A stretch of DNA of 64,000 nt from positions 124,001 to 188,000 of the forward strand of contig UCLR01000045.1 in the NCBI GenBank assembly GCA_900473415.1, given 5' to 3'. Below the pieces are notes generated by a model. It was not told where the DNA came from. It was given only the letters and a program-made list of their open reading frames with translations, and searched no databases. Source of the DNA: Hyphomicrobiales bacterium. GTDB taxonomy: Bacteria > Pseudomonadota > Alphaproteobacteria > Rhizobiales > Beijerinckiaceae. Below are positions 35,141 to 44,145 of this stretch, piece by piece. Position numbers and translations under genes: made by a program. Numbering within the stretch: position 1 is the stretch's first letter; the number at the start of each line of letters is the position of its first letter.

Positions 35141-36559
35141 CTAAGCCAGCAGGTCCTTCATCCTCAGCAGCGTGATCCGCTCCACCTGCGCCAGCGCGGT
35201 GGCGAATTCTTGCTCGGGCGTGTTCTTCAGCCGCTCCTCGAAGGCCGCGAGGATCTGCGCCTTGCTTGCTCCCTTCACCGCCATGATGAAGGGAATGCCA
35301 AAGCGCATGCGGTAGCTCTCGTTCAGTGCGGTGAAGCGGACGCGCTCGTCGCTGCTCAGCCGGTCGAGCCCGGCGGAGGCCTGCTCATGCGTCGATTCCT
35401 CGGTCATCTCGCCGGCGGCAGCGAGCTTGCCCGCGAGGTCAGGGTGGCCGAGCAGGAAGGCCTTCTGCTTCTCCGGTCCGGCGCCGCGCACCACCGCGAA
35501 CATCGCCGCATGCAGTCCTTCGGCCGTGTCCTGAGCCGCGCCGATGCCGACATCGTACGCGGCTTCCGCGATCCAGGCAGCGTGCTCGAAAACGCGGCCA
35601 TAGACCTCGACGAACAGCGCCTTGGGCAGCTTCGAGGGCACATAGCCTCCGGCCGGCGGGTGAGCCTTGACCCAATGGCGGGCAATGTCGAGCCGCGTCG
35701 CGACCCAGACCTTCTCATGGCTCTTCACATAGTCGAGGAAGCGGGCGAGCGCGGCGGCGCGGCCGGGCCGTCCGACGAGGCGGCAGTGCAGCCCGATCGA
35801 CATCATCTTCGGCGCTGTCTTACCCTCGGCATAGAGCGTGTCGAAGCTGTCCTTCAGATAGGCGAAGAACTGGTCGCCGCTGTTGAAGCCCTGCGGCGTG
35901 GCGAAGCGCATGTCGTTGGCGTCGAGCGTATAGGGCACGGCGAGCTGCGGCCCCCTCGGCCCGGAGAGCCAGTAGGGCAGTTCGTCGGCATAGACGTCCG
36001 CCGTGTAGAGGAAGCCGCCTTCCTCCATCGTCAGCGGAATCGTGTTCTCCGACGTGCGGCCCTGGTAGCAGCCGAGAGGGCGCTCGCCGGCAAGCTCGGT
36101 CTGGATGCGGATCGCCTCCAGAATGTCGGCGCGCTCGCGCTCCTTCGGTGCGTCGCGATAGTCGATCCACTTCAGTCCGTGGGTGGCGATCTCCCAACCC
36201 GCCTCCTGCATCGAGCCGACGATCTCGGGATAGCGCGCCAGTGCGCTCGCCACGGCGAAGACCGTCACCGGCAGATTGCGCTCGGTGAACATCCTCCAGA
36301 GCCGCCAGTAACCGGAGCGGGAGCCGTATTCGTAGATCGACTCCATGTTCATGTGGCGCTGGCCGGGCCAGGGCGCCGCGCCGACGATCTCCGAGAGGAA
36401 GGCCTCGGAAGCCGCATCGCCATGCAGGATGTTGTTCTCGCCGCCTTCCTCGTAATTGACCACGAACTGCACGGCGATGCGGGCCTCGCCCGGCCAGTGC
36501 GGATGCGGCGGGGTGCGGCCGTAGCCCTTGAGGTCGCGTGGGTAGGCGGTGTCGGTCAT
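35141..36559 (-). CDS. puuE: fused allantoinase PuuE - OHCU decarboxylase
   Basis: A 472-residue two-domain enzyme of urate breakdown. Residues about 1-305 are PuuE, a polysaccharide-deacetylase-fold allantoinase that needs no cofactor (PHPHWPGEARIAVQFVVNYE, TERNLPVTVFAVASALARYP, GLHCRLVGRPGRAAAL). Residues about 310-472 are a UraD-type 2-oxo-4-hydroxy-4-carboxy-5-ureidoimidazoline decarboxylase (HAAWIAEAAYDVG, LAAAGEMTEESTHEQASAGL, YRMRFGIPFIMAVKG). The fusion would turn OHCU into S-allantoin and then allantoate. It precedes uraH on the same strand and faces puuD. Confidence 0.92.
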   Translation of the reverse strand: MTDTAYPRDLKGYGRTPPHPHWPGEARIAVQFVVNYEEGGENNILHGDAASEAFLSEIVGAAPWPGQRHMNMESIYEYGSRSGYWRLWRMFTERNLPVTVFAVASALARYPEIVGSMQEAGWEIATHGLKWIDYRDAPKERERADILEAIRIQTELAGERPLGCYQGRTSENTIPLTMEEGGFLYTADVYADELPYWLSGPRGPQLAVPYTLDANDMRFATPQGFNSGDQFFAYLKDSFDTLYAEGKTAPKMMSIGLHCRLVGRPGRAAALARFLDYVKSHEKVWVATRLDIARHWVKAHPPAGGYVPSKLPKALFVEVYGRVFEHAAWIAEAAYDVGIGAAQDTAEGLHAAMFAVVRGAGPEKQKAFLLGHPDLAGKLAAAGEMTEESTHEQASAGLDRLSSDERVRFTALNESYRMRFGIPFIMAVKGASKAQILAAFEERLKNTPEQEFATALAQVERITLLRMKDLLA

Positions 36560-36628
36560 GGAAAAGGTGCTCGCGAAGTGATTCAGCGGTGATGCTAGCT
36601 GGCTTCGATGCCGGATGTCTCGGCCGGC

Positions 36629-36982
36629 TCAGCTGCCGCGGTAGGTCGTGTAGCCATAGGGCGAGGCGAGGAGGGGGACGTGGTAGTGCCGCGTCACTTC
36701 CGAGATGCCGAAGCGCACGGTGACGACGTCGAGGAAGGCCGGCTCCGGCAGCGCGACGCCGCGCTCGCGGAAATAAGGGCCGATCGCGAAGTCGATTTCG
36801 TAGATGCCCGGTCGAGTCGCTTCGGGCGTGAGCAGCGGCGCATCAGTCCGGCCGTCGGCATTCGTGACCGTCTGGACCAACGTCTCGGCTCCCTCCGGCC
36901 CGATGCGGCGCAGCGAGACCGCGACGCCGGCGGCGGGCCGCCCGCCATGGGTGTCGAGGATATGCGTGGTCAGCCCTGCCAT
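36629..36982 (-). CDS. uraH: 5-hydroxyisourate hydrolase (transthyretin-like)
   Basis: Hydrolyses 5-hydroxyisourate to OHCU, the second step of urate oxidation. At 117 residues it has the family hallmarks: the N-terminal LTTHILDTHGGRPAAGV with His in the first motif, the central REDGRT-like NADGRTDAPL, and the C-terminal YRGS tetrapeptide after HYHVPLLASPYGYTTYRGS. The ATG complementary to 36980-36982 gives the canonical start. Upstream of puuE on the same strand; divergent from puuD. Confidence 0.95.
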   Translation of the reverse strand: MAGLTTHILDTHGGRPAAGVAVSLRRIGPEGAETLVQTVTNADGRTDAPLLTPEATRPGIYEIDFAIGPYFRERGVALPEPAFLDVVTVRFGISEVTRHYHVPLLASPYGYTTYRGS

Positions 36983-37116
36983 ATGCGATCGTCCCGTCCC
37001 GTTGCGTTTACGGACCAGCAACTTGCGTGCCGGTGCGCGGCAACCGTAATTTGCCGCAGGGCGAAATCCAACGGCGCGCCGCGCCGCCGACGCCCGTCCG
37101 AGGACGGTGAACCGCG

Positions 37117-38352
37117 ATGCTCGAAGCCTATCTGATGGAATGGGGCAGCATGATGCTGCGTTGGCTCCATGTCATCACGGCGATCGCATGGATCGGCTCC
37201 TCGTTCTTCTTCATCCATCTCGACGCCTCGCTGAGGCCGGCCGAAGACATCCCGCCCGGCACCGGCGGGCGGGCCTGGCAGGTGCATGGCGGCGGCTTTT
37301 ACGAGATGCGCAAATACATGGTCGCGCCGGCCGTGATGCCGGCCGAGCTGACCTGGCACAAATGGCAAAGCTACTGGACCTGGATCTCCGGTTTCTTCCT
37401 GCTGGTCTGGGTCTATTACGCGCAGTCGGAGCTCTATCTGATCGACCCGGCGGTGATGCAGCTTTCGCCGTTCGCTGCGGGCGCCATCGGGATCGCGGCG
37501 CTGGTCGTCGGCTGGCTGATCTATGACGGGCTATGCAGGTCGCCGCTCGGCAAGAACGATGTGCTGCTCGGCCTCGTTGGCTTTGGCTATGTCGTCGCGG
37601 CCAGCTGGGCTTTCGCCAATGTCTTCTCGGGCCGCGGTGCGCTGATCCATACCGGCGCGCTGATGGCGACGATCATGACCGCCAATGTCTTCTTCAACAT
37701 CATGCCGGGCCAGCGGAAGGTGATCGCGGCGCTCGTCGCGGGCGAGACGCCCGATCCGAAATACGGCAAGGCCGCCAAGCAGCGCTCGACGCACAACAAC
37801 TACATCACCCTGCCGGTGCTGTTCCTGATGCTGTCGAACCACTACCCCGTCACCTATGCCAATGCGGCGGTGATCCCGCTGCTGGTGGCGCTGGTGATCG
37901 TGGCGGGCGCGCTGATCCGGCACTTCTACAACATCCGCCACGCCGACCATGCGAAATCGCCCTGGTGGTGCTGGGCGGTGGCGATCCTGGCGCTGTGGCT
38001 CGCGTTCTGGGTGGCGATGTCGTCCTCGCCGGGTGGGCGGGAGGTGCTCGGGCTCAAGCCGCTCGAGACGCCGAAGCGCTTGCTCATGGCCGGTATCGGG
38101 CTGCCACCGCAGGAGGTGTCGGACATCGTGATGGGGCGCTGCGCCATGTGCCATGCGCCCGAGCCCGCCTGGCCGGGCATCCAGATCGCGCCGAAGGGCG
38201 TGCTGCTGCACGAGCCGGAGGAGATCGCGGCGCATGCGCGCGCCATCCGGGCGCAGGCGGTGATGACCCACGCCATGCCGCCGAACAACCTGTCGGGCAT
38301 GACGGTCGAAGAGCGCCGCACGCTCGCGGGGTGGTTGGCGGCTTTGCGCTGA
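37117..38352 (+). CDS. puuD: membrane urate hydroxylase PuuD
   Basis: Oxidises urate to 5-hydroxyisourate in the cytoplasmic membrane, passing electrons through its own cytochrome c domain. A 411-residue protein: about eight helices (WLHVITAIAWIGSSFFFIHL at the start, HNNYITLPVLFLMLSNHYP in the middle) and a C-terminal heme site CAMCH near residue 344, followed by the distal Met region (HAMPPNNLSGM). AGGACGG precedes the ATG. Divergent from uraH-puuE, with 134 nt of shared control region. Confidence 0.95.
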   Translation: MLEAYLMEWGSMMLRWLHVITAIAWIGSSFFFIHLDASLRPAEDIPPGTGGRAWQVHGGGFYEMRKYMVAPAVMPAELTWHKWQSYWTWISGFFLLVWVYYAQSELYLIDPAVMQLSPFAAGAIGIAALVVGWLIYDGLCRSPLGKNDVLLGLVGFGYVVAASWAFANVFSGRGALIHTGALMATIMTANVFFNIMPGQRKVIAALVAGETPDPKYGKAAKQRSTHNNYITLPVLFLMLSNHYPVTYANAAVIPLLVALVIVAGALIRHFYNIRHADHAKSPWWCWAVAILALWLAFWVAMSSSPGGREVLGLKPLETPKRLLMAGIGLPPQEVSDIVMGRCAMCHAPEPAWPGIQIAPKGVLLHEPEEIAAHARAIRAQAVMTHAMPPNNLSGMTVEERRTLAGWLAALR

Positions 38353-38377
38353 GCGATCGGAATCTCTCGGAACCACG

Positions 38378-38423
38378 CGTCATCCCGGGTCGGCGCCGCT
38401 GACGAAGCTTGCCCGGGATGACG
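38378..38423. repeat. dispersed palindromic repeat, family B, short copy
   Basis: CGTCATCCCGGG (38378-38389) and CCCGGGATGACG (38412-38423) are perfect arms around 22 nt, just past the puuD stop. It matches the outer arms of the long copy at 28544 and could act as a terminator. The rest of 38424-38612 shows no gene or clear signal. Confidence 0.75.
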
Positions 38424-38612
38424 GCGCTGCTTCTGGAAGCCGGTTTCTCCGTTCCCTTTTCACTTTCGTTCAGCCTGTTCACCACCCGATCACGCAAGCC
38501 TCACGGATGCGTGATTGCGTTCAGATTCGGTTCAGGTGAGCGCCGCCATTGTCCACCTACTGACGGGCGCGGAAACAGGTCTCAATCACGAGGCCGCCCG
38601 GGCCGAGGGACC

Positions 38613-41138
38613 GTGGGGGTCCATTTGAAGCGCGTGGATGCAAGGGGCGCCGGCTACCTGCTGGCGGCCGCAGGTTTCGTTGTGGCATGGGTCGTCCTGT
38701 GCTGGCCCTGGCTGTCGGGGTCGGTGACGATTCCGTTCGACGCGAAGGCGCATTTCCAGGCGCAGGTGCAGTTCCTCGCGAGCGCCCTTCATTCCGGGCA
38801 GTCCCCGTTCTGGAACCACAATATTTTCGGCGGCTCGCCGCAAATCGCCGACCCGCAGTCGCTGATCTTCTCCCCCGCCATCCTGCTCGCGCTGTTCAAC
38901 CCTGCGCCGAGCTTCCGTGCCGTCGACGCCTATGTGCTGGCGCATCTGCTGGCCGGCGGGCTGGCTTTCCTGATGTACTTCCGCGAGCGCGGCTGGCATC
39001 CGGCCGGCGGCATGATGGCGGCGCTGGTCTTCGCCTTCGGCGCCTCCTCGGCCTGGCGCGTCCAGCATGTCGGGCAGATCGCGAGCCTCGCCTTCTTCGC
39101 CATCGCCTTCTGGCTGACGGCGCGGATGCTGCAGCGCAACTCGATCCTCTCGGGGGTCTTCGCCGGGCTTGCCGGCGGGTTGATGGTGCTCGAGCCGGAC
39201 CAGGTTGCGCTGCTCGGTGGATATGTGCTGGTCGCCGTCGTCGTGACGCATTGGATCGAGGGCGGTTGGCCGGCCTTCCGCGCGAGCCTCCTGCCGATCG
39301 GCGCTGCGAGCGCAGTAGGTCTCGCCGTCATCGCCATGCCGCTGATCTGGACCTTCCTCTTCGCGGAGGCGACGACGCGGCCGGAGATCGACCTCACCGA
39401 AGCCGGCCGCGGCTCGCTGCATCCGGTCTCGCTGCTGACCGCCTTCATCGGCGACCTGTTCGGCGCCAAGGACCCGGTCGTCGATTTCTGGGGCCCCTAC
39501 AACACCCCGCAGCGCGCCATGGAGCTCGCGCTCTCGGAGAACATGGCGCAGGTCTATGTCGGCGCGCTGCCGCTGCTGCTCATGCTGACGCCCGGTCTGA
39601 CGCGCGGCTGGCTCTGGGACAAGGCCGTCCGCCCGCTGACGCTGAGCTTCGCCTTCATGGTGCTCTATGCACTGGGCCGCTACACCCCGCTCTTTCATCT
39701 GGTCTACGAGTATCTTCCGGGCGTGAAGCAGTTCCGCCGCCCGGCCGATGCGACCTTCCTGATCGGCGCGCTGGCAGCCCTGCTTTCGGGCTACGTGCTG
39801 CATCGCGTGCTGACCGCGGCGGAGGGCACCTCCTTCCGGCGCGACCTTGTCATCGGCGCCGGGCTGGTGTCTGCCAGCGTCCTGGCCGGTTTCGTGGTCG
39901 CTTATGATGACGGGCATTTCCGCGACGCGCTGAAGCCCGTCGCCTTTGCGATCGGCTGGTTTGCGGTTGCGGCCGGTGCCGTGCTCCTGCTGCAGCGCTG
40001 GCGCGGAGCGGCCAGCACCGCCGCCGCGCTCCTGCTCGTCACCGGCGTCGTGGCGGCGGATCTCGGCGTCAACAACGGCCCCAACGATTCCACCGCGCTG
40101 CCGCCGTCGATGTACGACGTGCTTCAGCCGCAGACGAAGAACGAGACCGTCGCCCTGCTCAAGCACCTGACGGTGCCGGTTGCCGGTTCGCCACGTCGCG
40201 ACCGCGTGGAACTGCTCGGTCTCGGCTTCGAATGGCCGAACGCCGGCATGGTCCATGGCTTTGATCACACGCTCGGCTACAACCCCTTGCGCCTCGCGGA
40301 GTTTTCGGAGGCCGTCGGCACGCGGGACGGCATCGCCAGGCCTGTGGATCGCAAGTTCACGCCGCTCTTCCCGTCCTATCACAGCAGGCTCTCGAACCTG
40401 CTGGGGCTGCGCTACATCGCCTCGCCGGTGCCGGTCGAGCAGGTCGACCACGCCCTGCATGAGGGCGATCTCAAGCTGATTGCCCGGACGAAGCAGGGCT
40501 ATATCTACGAGAATCCGGAGGCGCTGCCGCGCGTGATGTTCGTCGGCGGCTGGCAGATGGCCGATTTCGAGAGCATGCGGCTCTCGGGCCACTGGCCGGA
40601 GACCGATCCGCAGCAGGCGGTTCTGCTCGATGTCGAGCCCCCGGTCGCGACGCAGGAAGGGCCGGTCGCGGTGCAGGCCGACGTCAAGCTGGTGGACTAT
40701 CGCAACGCGCTCGTCGAGATCGAGGTGACGACGCCGGCCGCCGGCTTCGTGGTGCTCAACGACATCTGGCATCCCTGGTGGAAGGCCGAGGTCGACGGTG
40801 CGGAAACCGAGATCCTGAAGGCGAATGTGCTGTTCCGCGCCGTGCAGGTGCCGGCCGGTACGCATAAGGTCCGCTTCACCTTCCAGCCGCTCGACGGAGC
40901 CATTGCCGAGCTCAGGGCCCGGATCGACCAGCACGAGCCGGAAGACAAGCTGCCGCCGCCGCCGATGCGCGAGCGCGACGAGCCGCAGATCGTCGCCGCT
41001 CCGGGCGAGGGACCCCGGCTTTCGGGGCCGTCCGAAAACGTGCGCAATTCGCTCGGCCTGAGCATGGGCCATGGCCAGCCGCCGGCGCGCAACGGCACGG
41101 CCGCGGCCCAGCTTCCCGGCGACGCTGCGGCGCGGTGA
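38613..41138 (+). CDS. YfhO-like polytopic membrane glycosyltransferase-type protein
   Basis: An 841-residue membrane protein resembling the YfhO/GT-C superfamily: a first helix (YLLAAAGFVVAWVVLCWPWL), the luminal-loop motif SPFWNHNIFGGSPQIADPQS, typical of the family, then about 12 further helices to residue ~500, and a large C-terminal extracytoplasmic domain with LNDIWHPWWKAEVDG. It may transfer sugars from polyprenyl donors to a surface polymer. The Pro/Glu-rich C-terminal tail is unusual. The start is GTG at 38613 with GAGGGA upstream. Nearby genes give no pathway. Confidence 0.75.
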   Translation: MGVHLKRVDARGAGYLLAAAGFVVAWVVLCWPWLSGSVTIPFDAKAHFQAQVQFLASALHSGQSPFWNHNIFGGSPQIADPQSLIFSPAILLALFNPAPSFRAVDAYVLAHLLAGGLAFLMYFRERGWHPAGGMMAALVFAFGASSAWRVQHVGQIASLAFFAIAFWLTARMLQRNSILSGVFAGLAGGLMVLEPDQVALLGGYVLVAVVVTHWIEGGWPAFRASLLPIGAASAVGLAVIAMPLIWTFLFAEATTRPEIDLTEAGRGSLHPVSLLTAFIGDLFGAKDPVVDFWGPYNTPQRAMELALSENMAQVYVGALPLLLMLTPGLTRGWLWDKAVRPLTLSFAFMVLYALGRYTPLFHLVYEYLPGVKQFRRPADATFLIGALAALLSGYVLHRVLTAAEGTSFRRDLVIGAGLVSASVLAGFVVAYDDGHFRDALKPVAFAIGWFAVAAGAVLLLQRWRGAASTAAALLLVTGVVAADLGVNNGPNDSTALPPSMYDVLQPQTKNETVALLKHLTVPVAGSPRRDRVELLGLGFEWPNAGMVHGFDHTLGYNPLRLAEFSEAVGTRDGIARPVDRKFTPLFPSYHSRLSNLLGLRYIASPVPVEQVDHALHEGDLKLIARTKQGYIYENPEALPRVMFVGGWQMADFESMRLSGHWPETDPQQAVLLDVEPPVATQEGPVAVQADVKLVDYRNALVEIEVTTPAAGFVVLNDIWHPWWKAEVDGAETEILKANVLFRAVQVPAGTHKVRFTFQPLDGAIAELRARIDQHEPEDKLPPPPMRERDEPQIVAAPGEGPRLSGPSENVRNSLGLSMGHGQPPARNGTAAAQLPGDAAAR

Positions 41139-41150
41139 CGTGACGGGATT

Positions 41151-41300
41151 CCCTTCTCGCCTTGCGGGAGAAGGTGGCTCGGCGAAGCCGAGACCGATGA
41201 GGGGTCTCGCGGCGTTTCGGGAAAGGTTGGGTTGCAGCGGCGCTAACGATTCAGCGCGGCGCGACCCCTCGCCCCAGCCCTCTTCCGCAAGGGGAGAGGG
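41151..41300. repeat. composite intergenic palindrome, family D
   Basis: CCTTCTCGCCTTGCGGGAGA near 41152 forms one hairpin; CCTCTTCCGCAAGGGGAGAGG near 41279 forms a second and is partly complementary to the first. GATGAGGGGTC and GACCCCTC lie inward. The element fills the gap between two convergent genes and probably serves as terminator for both. A short related piece is at 42430-42460. Confidence 0.55.
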
Positions 41301-41315
41301 GGCGGGTCGCGGCTG

Positions 41316-42377
41316 TCAGGCGACGCCGAGCTTCTTCTGCAGACTCGTCGAGGAGGTGGTGTACTGGAAGGTCAGCCGCCTATCCGGATAGACGTAGCGG
41401 TGGACCTTCTGGGCGCAGAGCGCGGCTTCGTGGAAGCCGGAGAGGATGAGCTTCAGCTTGCCCGGGTAGCTGTTGATGTCGCCGATGGCGAAGATGCCGG
41501 GCGTGCTGGTCTCGAACTTCTCGGTATCGACCGGGATCAGGTTCTCGTTGAGGTTCAGGCCCCAGTCGGCGATCGGGCCGAGCTTCATCGTCAGCCCGAA
41601 GAAGGGCAGCATCGTATCGCAGGCGACCTCGAAGACCTCGTTGTCGCTGCCGCGGCAGATCGCGGCCTGGAGCTTGCCGTTCTCGCCCCTGAGACCGGTC
41701 ACCTGGCCGAGCCTCATGTCCATCTGGCCGCTCGCGACCAGCGCGCGCATCTGCTCGACCGAGTGTGGCGCGGCACGAAAATCATCGCGGCGGTGCATCA
41801 GCGTAACGCGCCTGGCGATCGGCTGCAGGTTCAGCGTCCAATCGAGGGCTGAATCGCCGCCGCCGATGATCAGGATCTCGCGGCCGCGGAACTGCTCCAT
41901 CCTGCGCACGGCATAAAAGACCGAGCCGTGCTCATACTCCTCGATGCCGGGAATCGGCGGCTTCTTCGGCTGGAACGAGCCGCCACCGGCCGCGATGACC
42001 ACCGCCTTGGTGTCGAAGACCGTGCCGGCGTCGGTGACGACGCGGAAGCGCGGGGCCTCGGCGCTGCCGATGGCCTCAACGGCCTCGATCATCTGGCCGA
42101 GATGGAAGGTCGGGGAGAAGGGTTTGATCTGCTCGATCAAATTGTCGACCAGTCCTTGGCCGGTCACGATCGGGAAGCCGGGAATGTCGTAGATCGGCTT
42201 CTCCGGATAGAGCTCCGCGCACTGCCCGCCGACCTTCGGCAGGATGTCGACGAGATGCGCGCGGATATCGAGCAGGCCGAGCTCGAAGACGGCGAAGAGG
42301 CCGCAGGGCCCGGCGCCGACGATGACGACGTCGGTGGTGATGACTTCGTTGTCGTCGGCCGGCCTTGCGTCGCTCAT
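41316..42377 (-). CDS. ferredoxin-NADP reductase, thioredoxin-reductase-like type
   Basis: A 353-residue homodimeric flavoenzyme moving electrons between NADPH and ferredoxin. The FAD site is DVVIVGAGPCGLFAVFELG near residue 16, with PKVGGQCAELYPEKPIYDIP following; the NADP site is ILIIGGGDSALDWTLNL near 168; GIFAIGDINSYPGKLKLI is the second FAD motif. The CxxC of true thioredoxin reductases is absent, and a C-terminal tail (YTTSSTSLQKKLGVA) is typical of this FNR class. It is common in alphaproteobacteria. Confidence 0.93.
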   Translation of the reverse strand: MSDARPADDNEVITTDVVIVGAGPCGLFAVFELGLLDIRAHLVDILPKVGGQCAELYPEKPIYDIPGFPIVTGQGLVDNLIEQIKPFSPTFHLGQMIEAVEAIGSAEAPRFRVVTDAGTVFDTKAVVIAAGGGSFQPKKPPIPGIEEYEHGSVFYAVRRMEQFRGREILIIGGGDSALDWTLNLQPIARRVTLMHRRDDFRAAPHSVEQMRALVASGQMDMRLGQVTGLRGENGKLQAAICRGSDNEVFEVACDTMLPFFGLTMKLGPIADWGLNLNENLIPVDTEKFETSTPGIFAIGDINSYPGKLKLILSGFHEAALCAQKVHRYVYPDRRLTFQYTTSSTSLQKKLGVA

Positions 42378-42469
42378 GATCCCACCTTCGATCCGGTCAA
42401 AACTGTCCGGTTTGCCGAATTTGGCAGATGACCCCTCGCCCTGCGGATGGCAAGGGGAAAGCGCCGCCT

Positions 42470-42572
42470 AGCAGCGGACCGAAAAGTGGAAACCACTTTT
42501 CGGACGAATCCGATGCTCCAACAAATAGAGAGATCACCTTTATCGCGTCCGATAGGACGCGCGGTGATCTAG
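42470..42572 (-). repeat. two-stem repeat, family C, copy 2 (carries a stop codon)
   Basis: Same layout as the copy at 8979: AGCGGACCGAAAAGTGG with CCACTTTTCGGACGAATCCG, linker CAACAAATAGAG, then AGATCACC...GCGTCC and GGACGC...GGTGATCT. The distal GATCTAG holds the stop of the heme-binding-type gene at 42569-42571. Confidence 0.8.
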
Positions 42573-42997
42573 GCGCCCGTCTCGCCGGTCAGACCGGCCT
42601 TGGCAATGCCGGCGAGCGCGGCGAACTCGTCATTGTCGGAGGTGTCGCCGGAGATGCCGATGGCGCCGAGGACCTCGCCCTCGGGCGAGCGGATCAGCAC
42701 ACCGCCGACGACGGGAACCAGCGAGCCGCCGGTCGCATGCGTCGCGCCCTGGATGAAATAGGGCCGCTCGATCGCGAATTTCTGCAGGGCCCGGCCGCCG
42801 ATGCCCAGCGCGATGACGCCGTTCGCCTTGCCGGTCGCGATATCGCCGCGCTTCAGCGAGGTGCCGTCCTGGGCCGCGAACAGCTTCGGCGCGCCGCGGG
42901 CGTCGACGATGGCGATGGCGAGCGGCTTGAAGTTGTTCGCCTTGGCATGGGCGAGCACGCCGGAGAGGATGGTTTCGGCCTGGGCAAGGGTGAGCAT
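42569..42997 (-). CDS. GlcG/HbpS family heme-binding-type protein
   Basis: A 142-residue single-domain protein of the GlcG/HbpS family: LTLAQAETILSGVLAHAKAN, then PLAIAIVDARGAPKLFAAQD and the Gly-rich ATGGSLVPVVGGVLIRS, and VLGAIGISGDTSDNDEFAAL. HbpS binds heme and senses redox stress, and GlcG is linked to glycolate genes; neither context is present here. The start is taken as the ATG complementary to 42995-42997. The stop codon is part of repeat C. Confidence 0.85.
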   Translation of the reverse strand: MLTLAQAETILSGVLAHAKANNFKPLAIAIVDARGAPKLFAAQDGTSLKRGDIATGKANGVIALGIGGRALQKFAIERPYFIQGATHATGGSLVPVVGGVLIRSPEGEVLGAIGISGDTSDNDEFAALAGIAKAGLTGETGA

Positions 42998-43206
42998 GCG
43001 GAACTCCGTTGTCGATGAGGCGTTCTTGCCAGCCCTCCCGCCGCGAGGGAAGGGGCTAAGGTCTGTCCTCATCGTGAGCACAAACCCAAGGCGCAGCATG
43101 TCATGATGCGGTTGTGATCCGGGGCAACACAACCTTTCGTCGCGGCCGGCTTGCGCCTGGCCGGCCGACAGGGCTTGATAGCGTGGCGACAGAAGGAGGC
43201 ATCCCC

Positions 43207-43650
43207 ATGGGTCTGTTCAGTTTCATCAAGGACGCCGGCGCGAAGATCTTCGGATCGAGCCCCGCCAAGGCTGCAACCGCCGATGAGTTGAAGAAGGAGT
43301 TGGCCGGCCATGGCCTGCCTTCCGACGTCAATGTCCAGATCGAGGGCGACAAGGTGAAGGTCTCCGGCCAGGCCGTTTCGACGGAGCAGGCGGAGAAGAT
43401 CATCCTGGCGCTCGGCAACACCACGGGCGTGGCGCAGGTCGAATCCGAGCTCGCCGTGACCAAGGAGGCACCGGCGGCCGTCTTCTACACGGTGAAGAAG
43501 GGCGACACGCTCTGGAAGATCGCCGAGGAGCATTACGGCAAGGGCCAGGGCGCCAAATACAGCGAGATCGTCAAGGCCAACACGCCGCCGGTCAAGAATC
43601 CGGACCTGATCATGCCGGGCTGGGTGCTGCGCATTCCGCCGCTGAGCTGA
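43207..43650 (+). CDS. lysM: BON-LysM protein (Kbp/YgaU-like)
   Basis: A 147-residue protein with a BON domain (residues about 25-88, VNVQIEGDKVKVSGQAVSTE) followed by a LysM domain (about 96-146, YTVKKGDTLWKIAEEHYG, with NPDLIMPGWVLRIP). E. coli Kbp/YgaU has the same order and length (149 residues) and binds potassium in the cytoplasm; LysM otherwise binds peptidoglycan. No signal peptide is seen, as in Kbp. AGGAGG precedes the ATG at 43207. Confidence 0.9.
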   Translation: MGLFSFIKDAGAKIFGSSPAKAATADELKKELAGHGLPSDVNVQIEGDKVKVSGQAVSTEQAEKIILALGNTTGVAQVESELAVTKEAPAAVFYTVKKGDTLWKIAEEHYGKGQGAKYSEIVKANTPPVKNPDLIMPGWVLRIPPLS

Positions 43651-43713
43651 GACATCTTGCAGATCATGCAGCCGCGGGCCCTGCTCGCGGCTGTTCCCAT
43701 TCAGAAGGTATCC

Positions 43714-44031
43714 ATGATCGTCAACGACCTCGATATCGACGCGGTGAAGGCCGGGCTGAGTGACGGCTCCATCCTGATCGTCGATGTGCGCGAACCGCAT
43801 GAATTTGCCGCCGGGCACATCCCCGGCTCCGTGTCACGGCCGCTCTCGCAATTCGACCCGGTCGACCTGCCAAATGAGCCGGGCAAGCGGGTGGTGTTTT
43901 CCTGCGCCGCCGGCGTGCGCTCGCAAAGGGCGCTCGCCTTCGCGCAATCGGCCGGGCTCGACATCGACAGCCACTATGCCGGCGGCTTCAAGGACTGGCT
44001 GATGCATGGCGAGCCGGTCGCGCAGGATTGA
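43714..44031 (+). CDS. rhodanese-like domain protein
   Basis: A 105-residue single-domain sulfurtransferase. ILIVDVREPHEFAAGHIPGS is the CH2A motif, and the active-site loop is FSCAAGVRSQRAL with catalytic Cys near residue 69. GGFKDWLMHGEPV ends the domain. Rhodaneses move sulfane sulfur to cyanide, thioredoxin or Mo-cofactor proteins. The ATG at 43714 with AGAAGG upstream is preferred over one at 43657. It stands 115 nt before a molybdopterin enzyme gene, and sulfuration of the Mo centre is a speculative link. Confidence 0.85.
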   Translation: MIVNDLDIDAVKAGLSDGSILIVDVREPHEFAAGHIPGSVSRPLSQFDPVDLPNEPGKRVVFSCAAGVRSQRALAFAQSAGLDIDSHYAGGFKDWLMHGEPVAQD

Positions 44032-44145
44032 CGGGTTCGCTTTGACGAATGCGCTCAACGCATCCCGCGGCGACATGCGCCGGGGCTGACGCGACGCCGT
44101 TTCTGTTTCAGTCTCGCTCGTTAGAACCAACTGAGGACATGCCTC

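Noticed and set aside
38586..41072. An 800-residue antisense frame opposite the YfhO-like gene
   Set aside because: No motifs, composition typical of reversed GC-rich coding DNA, and no ribosome-binding site; the plus-strand frame has membrane helices and a family motif.
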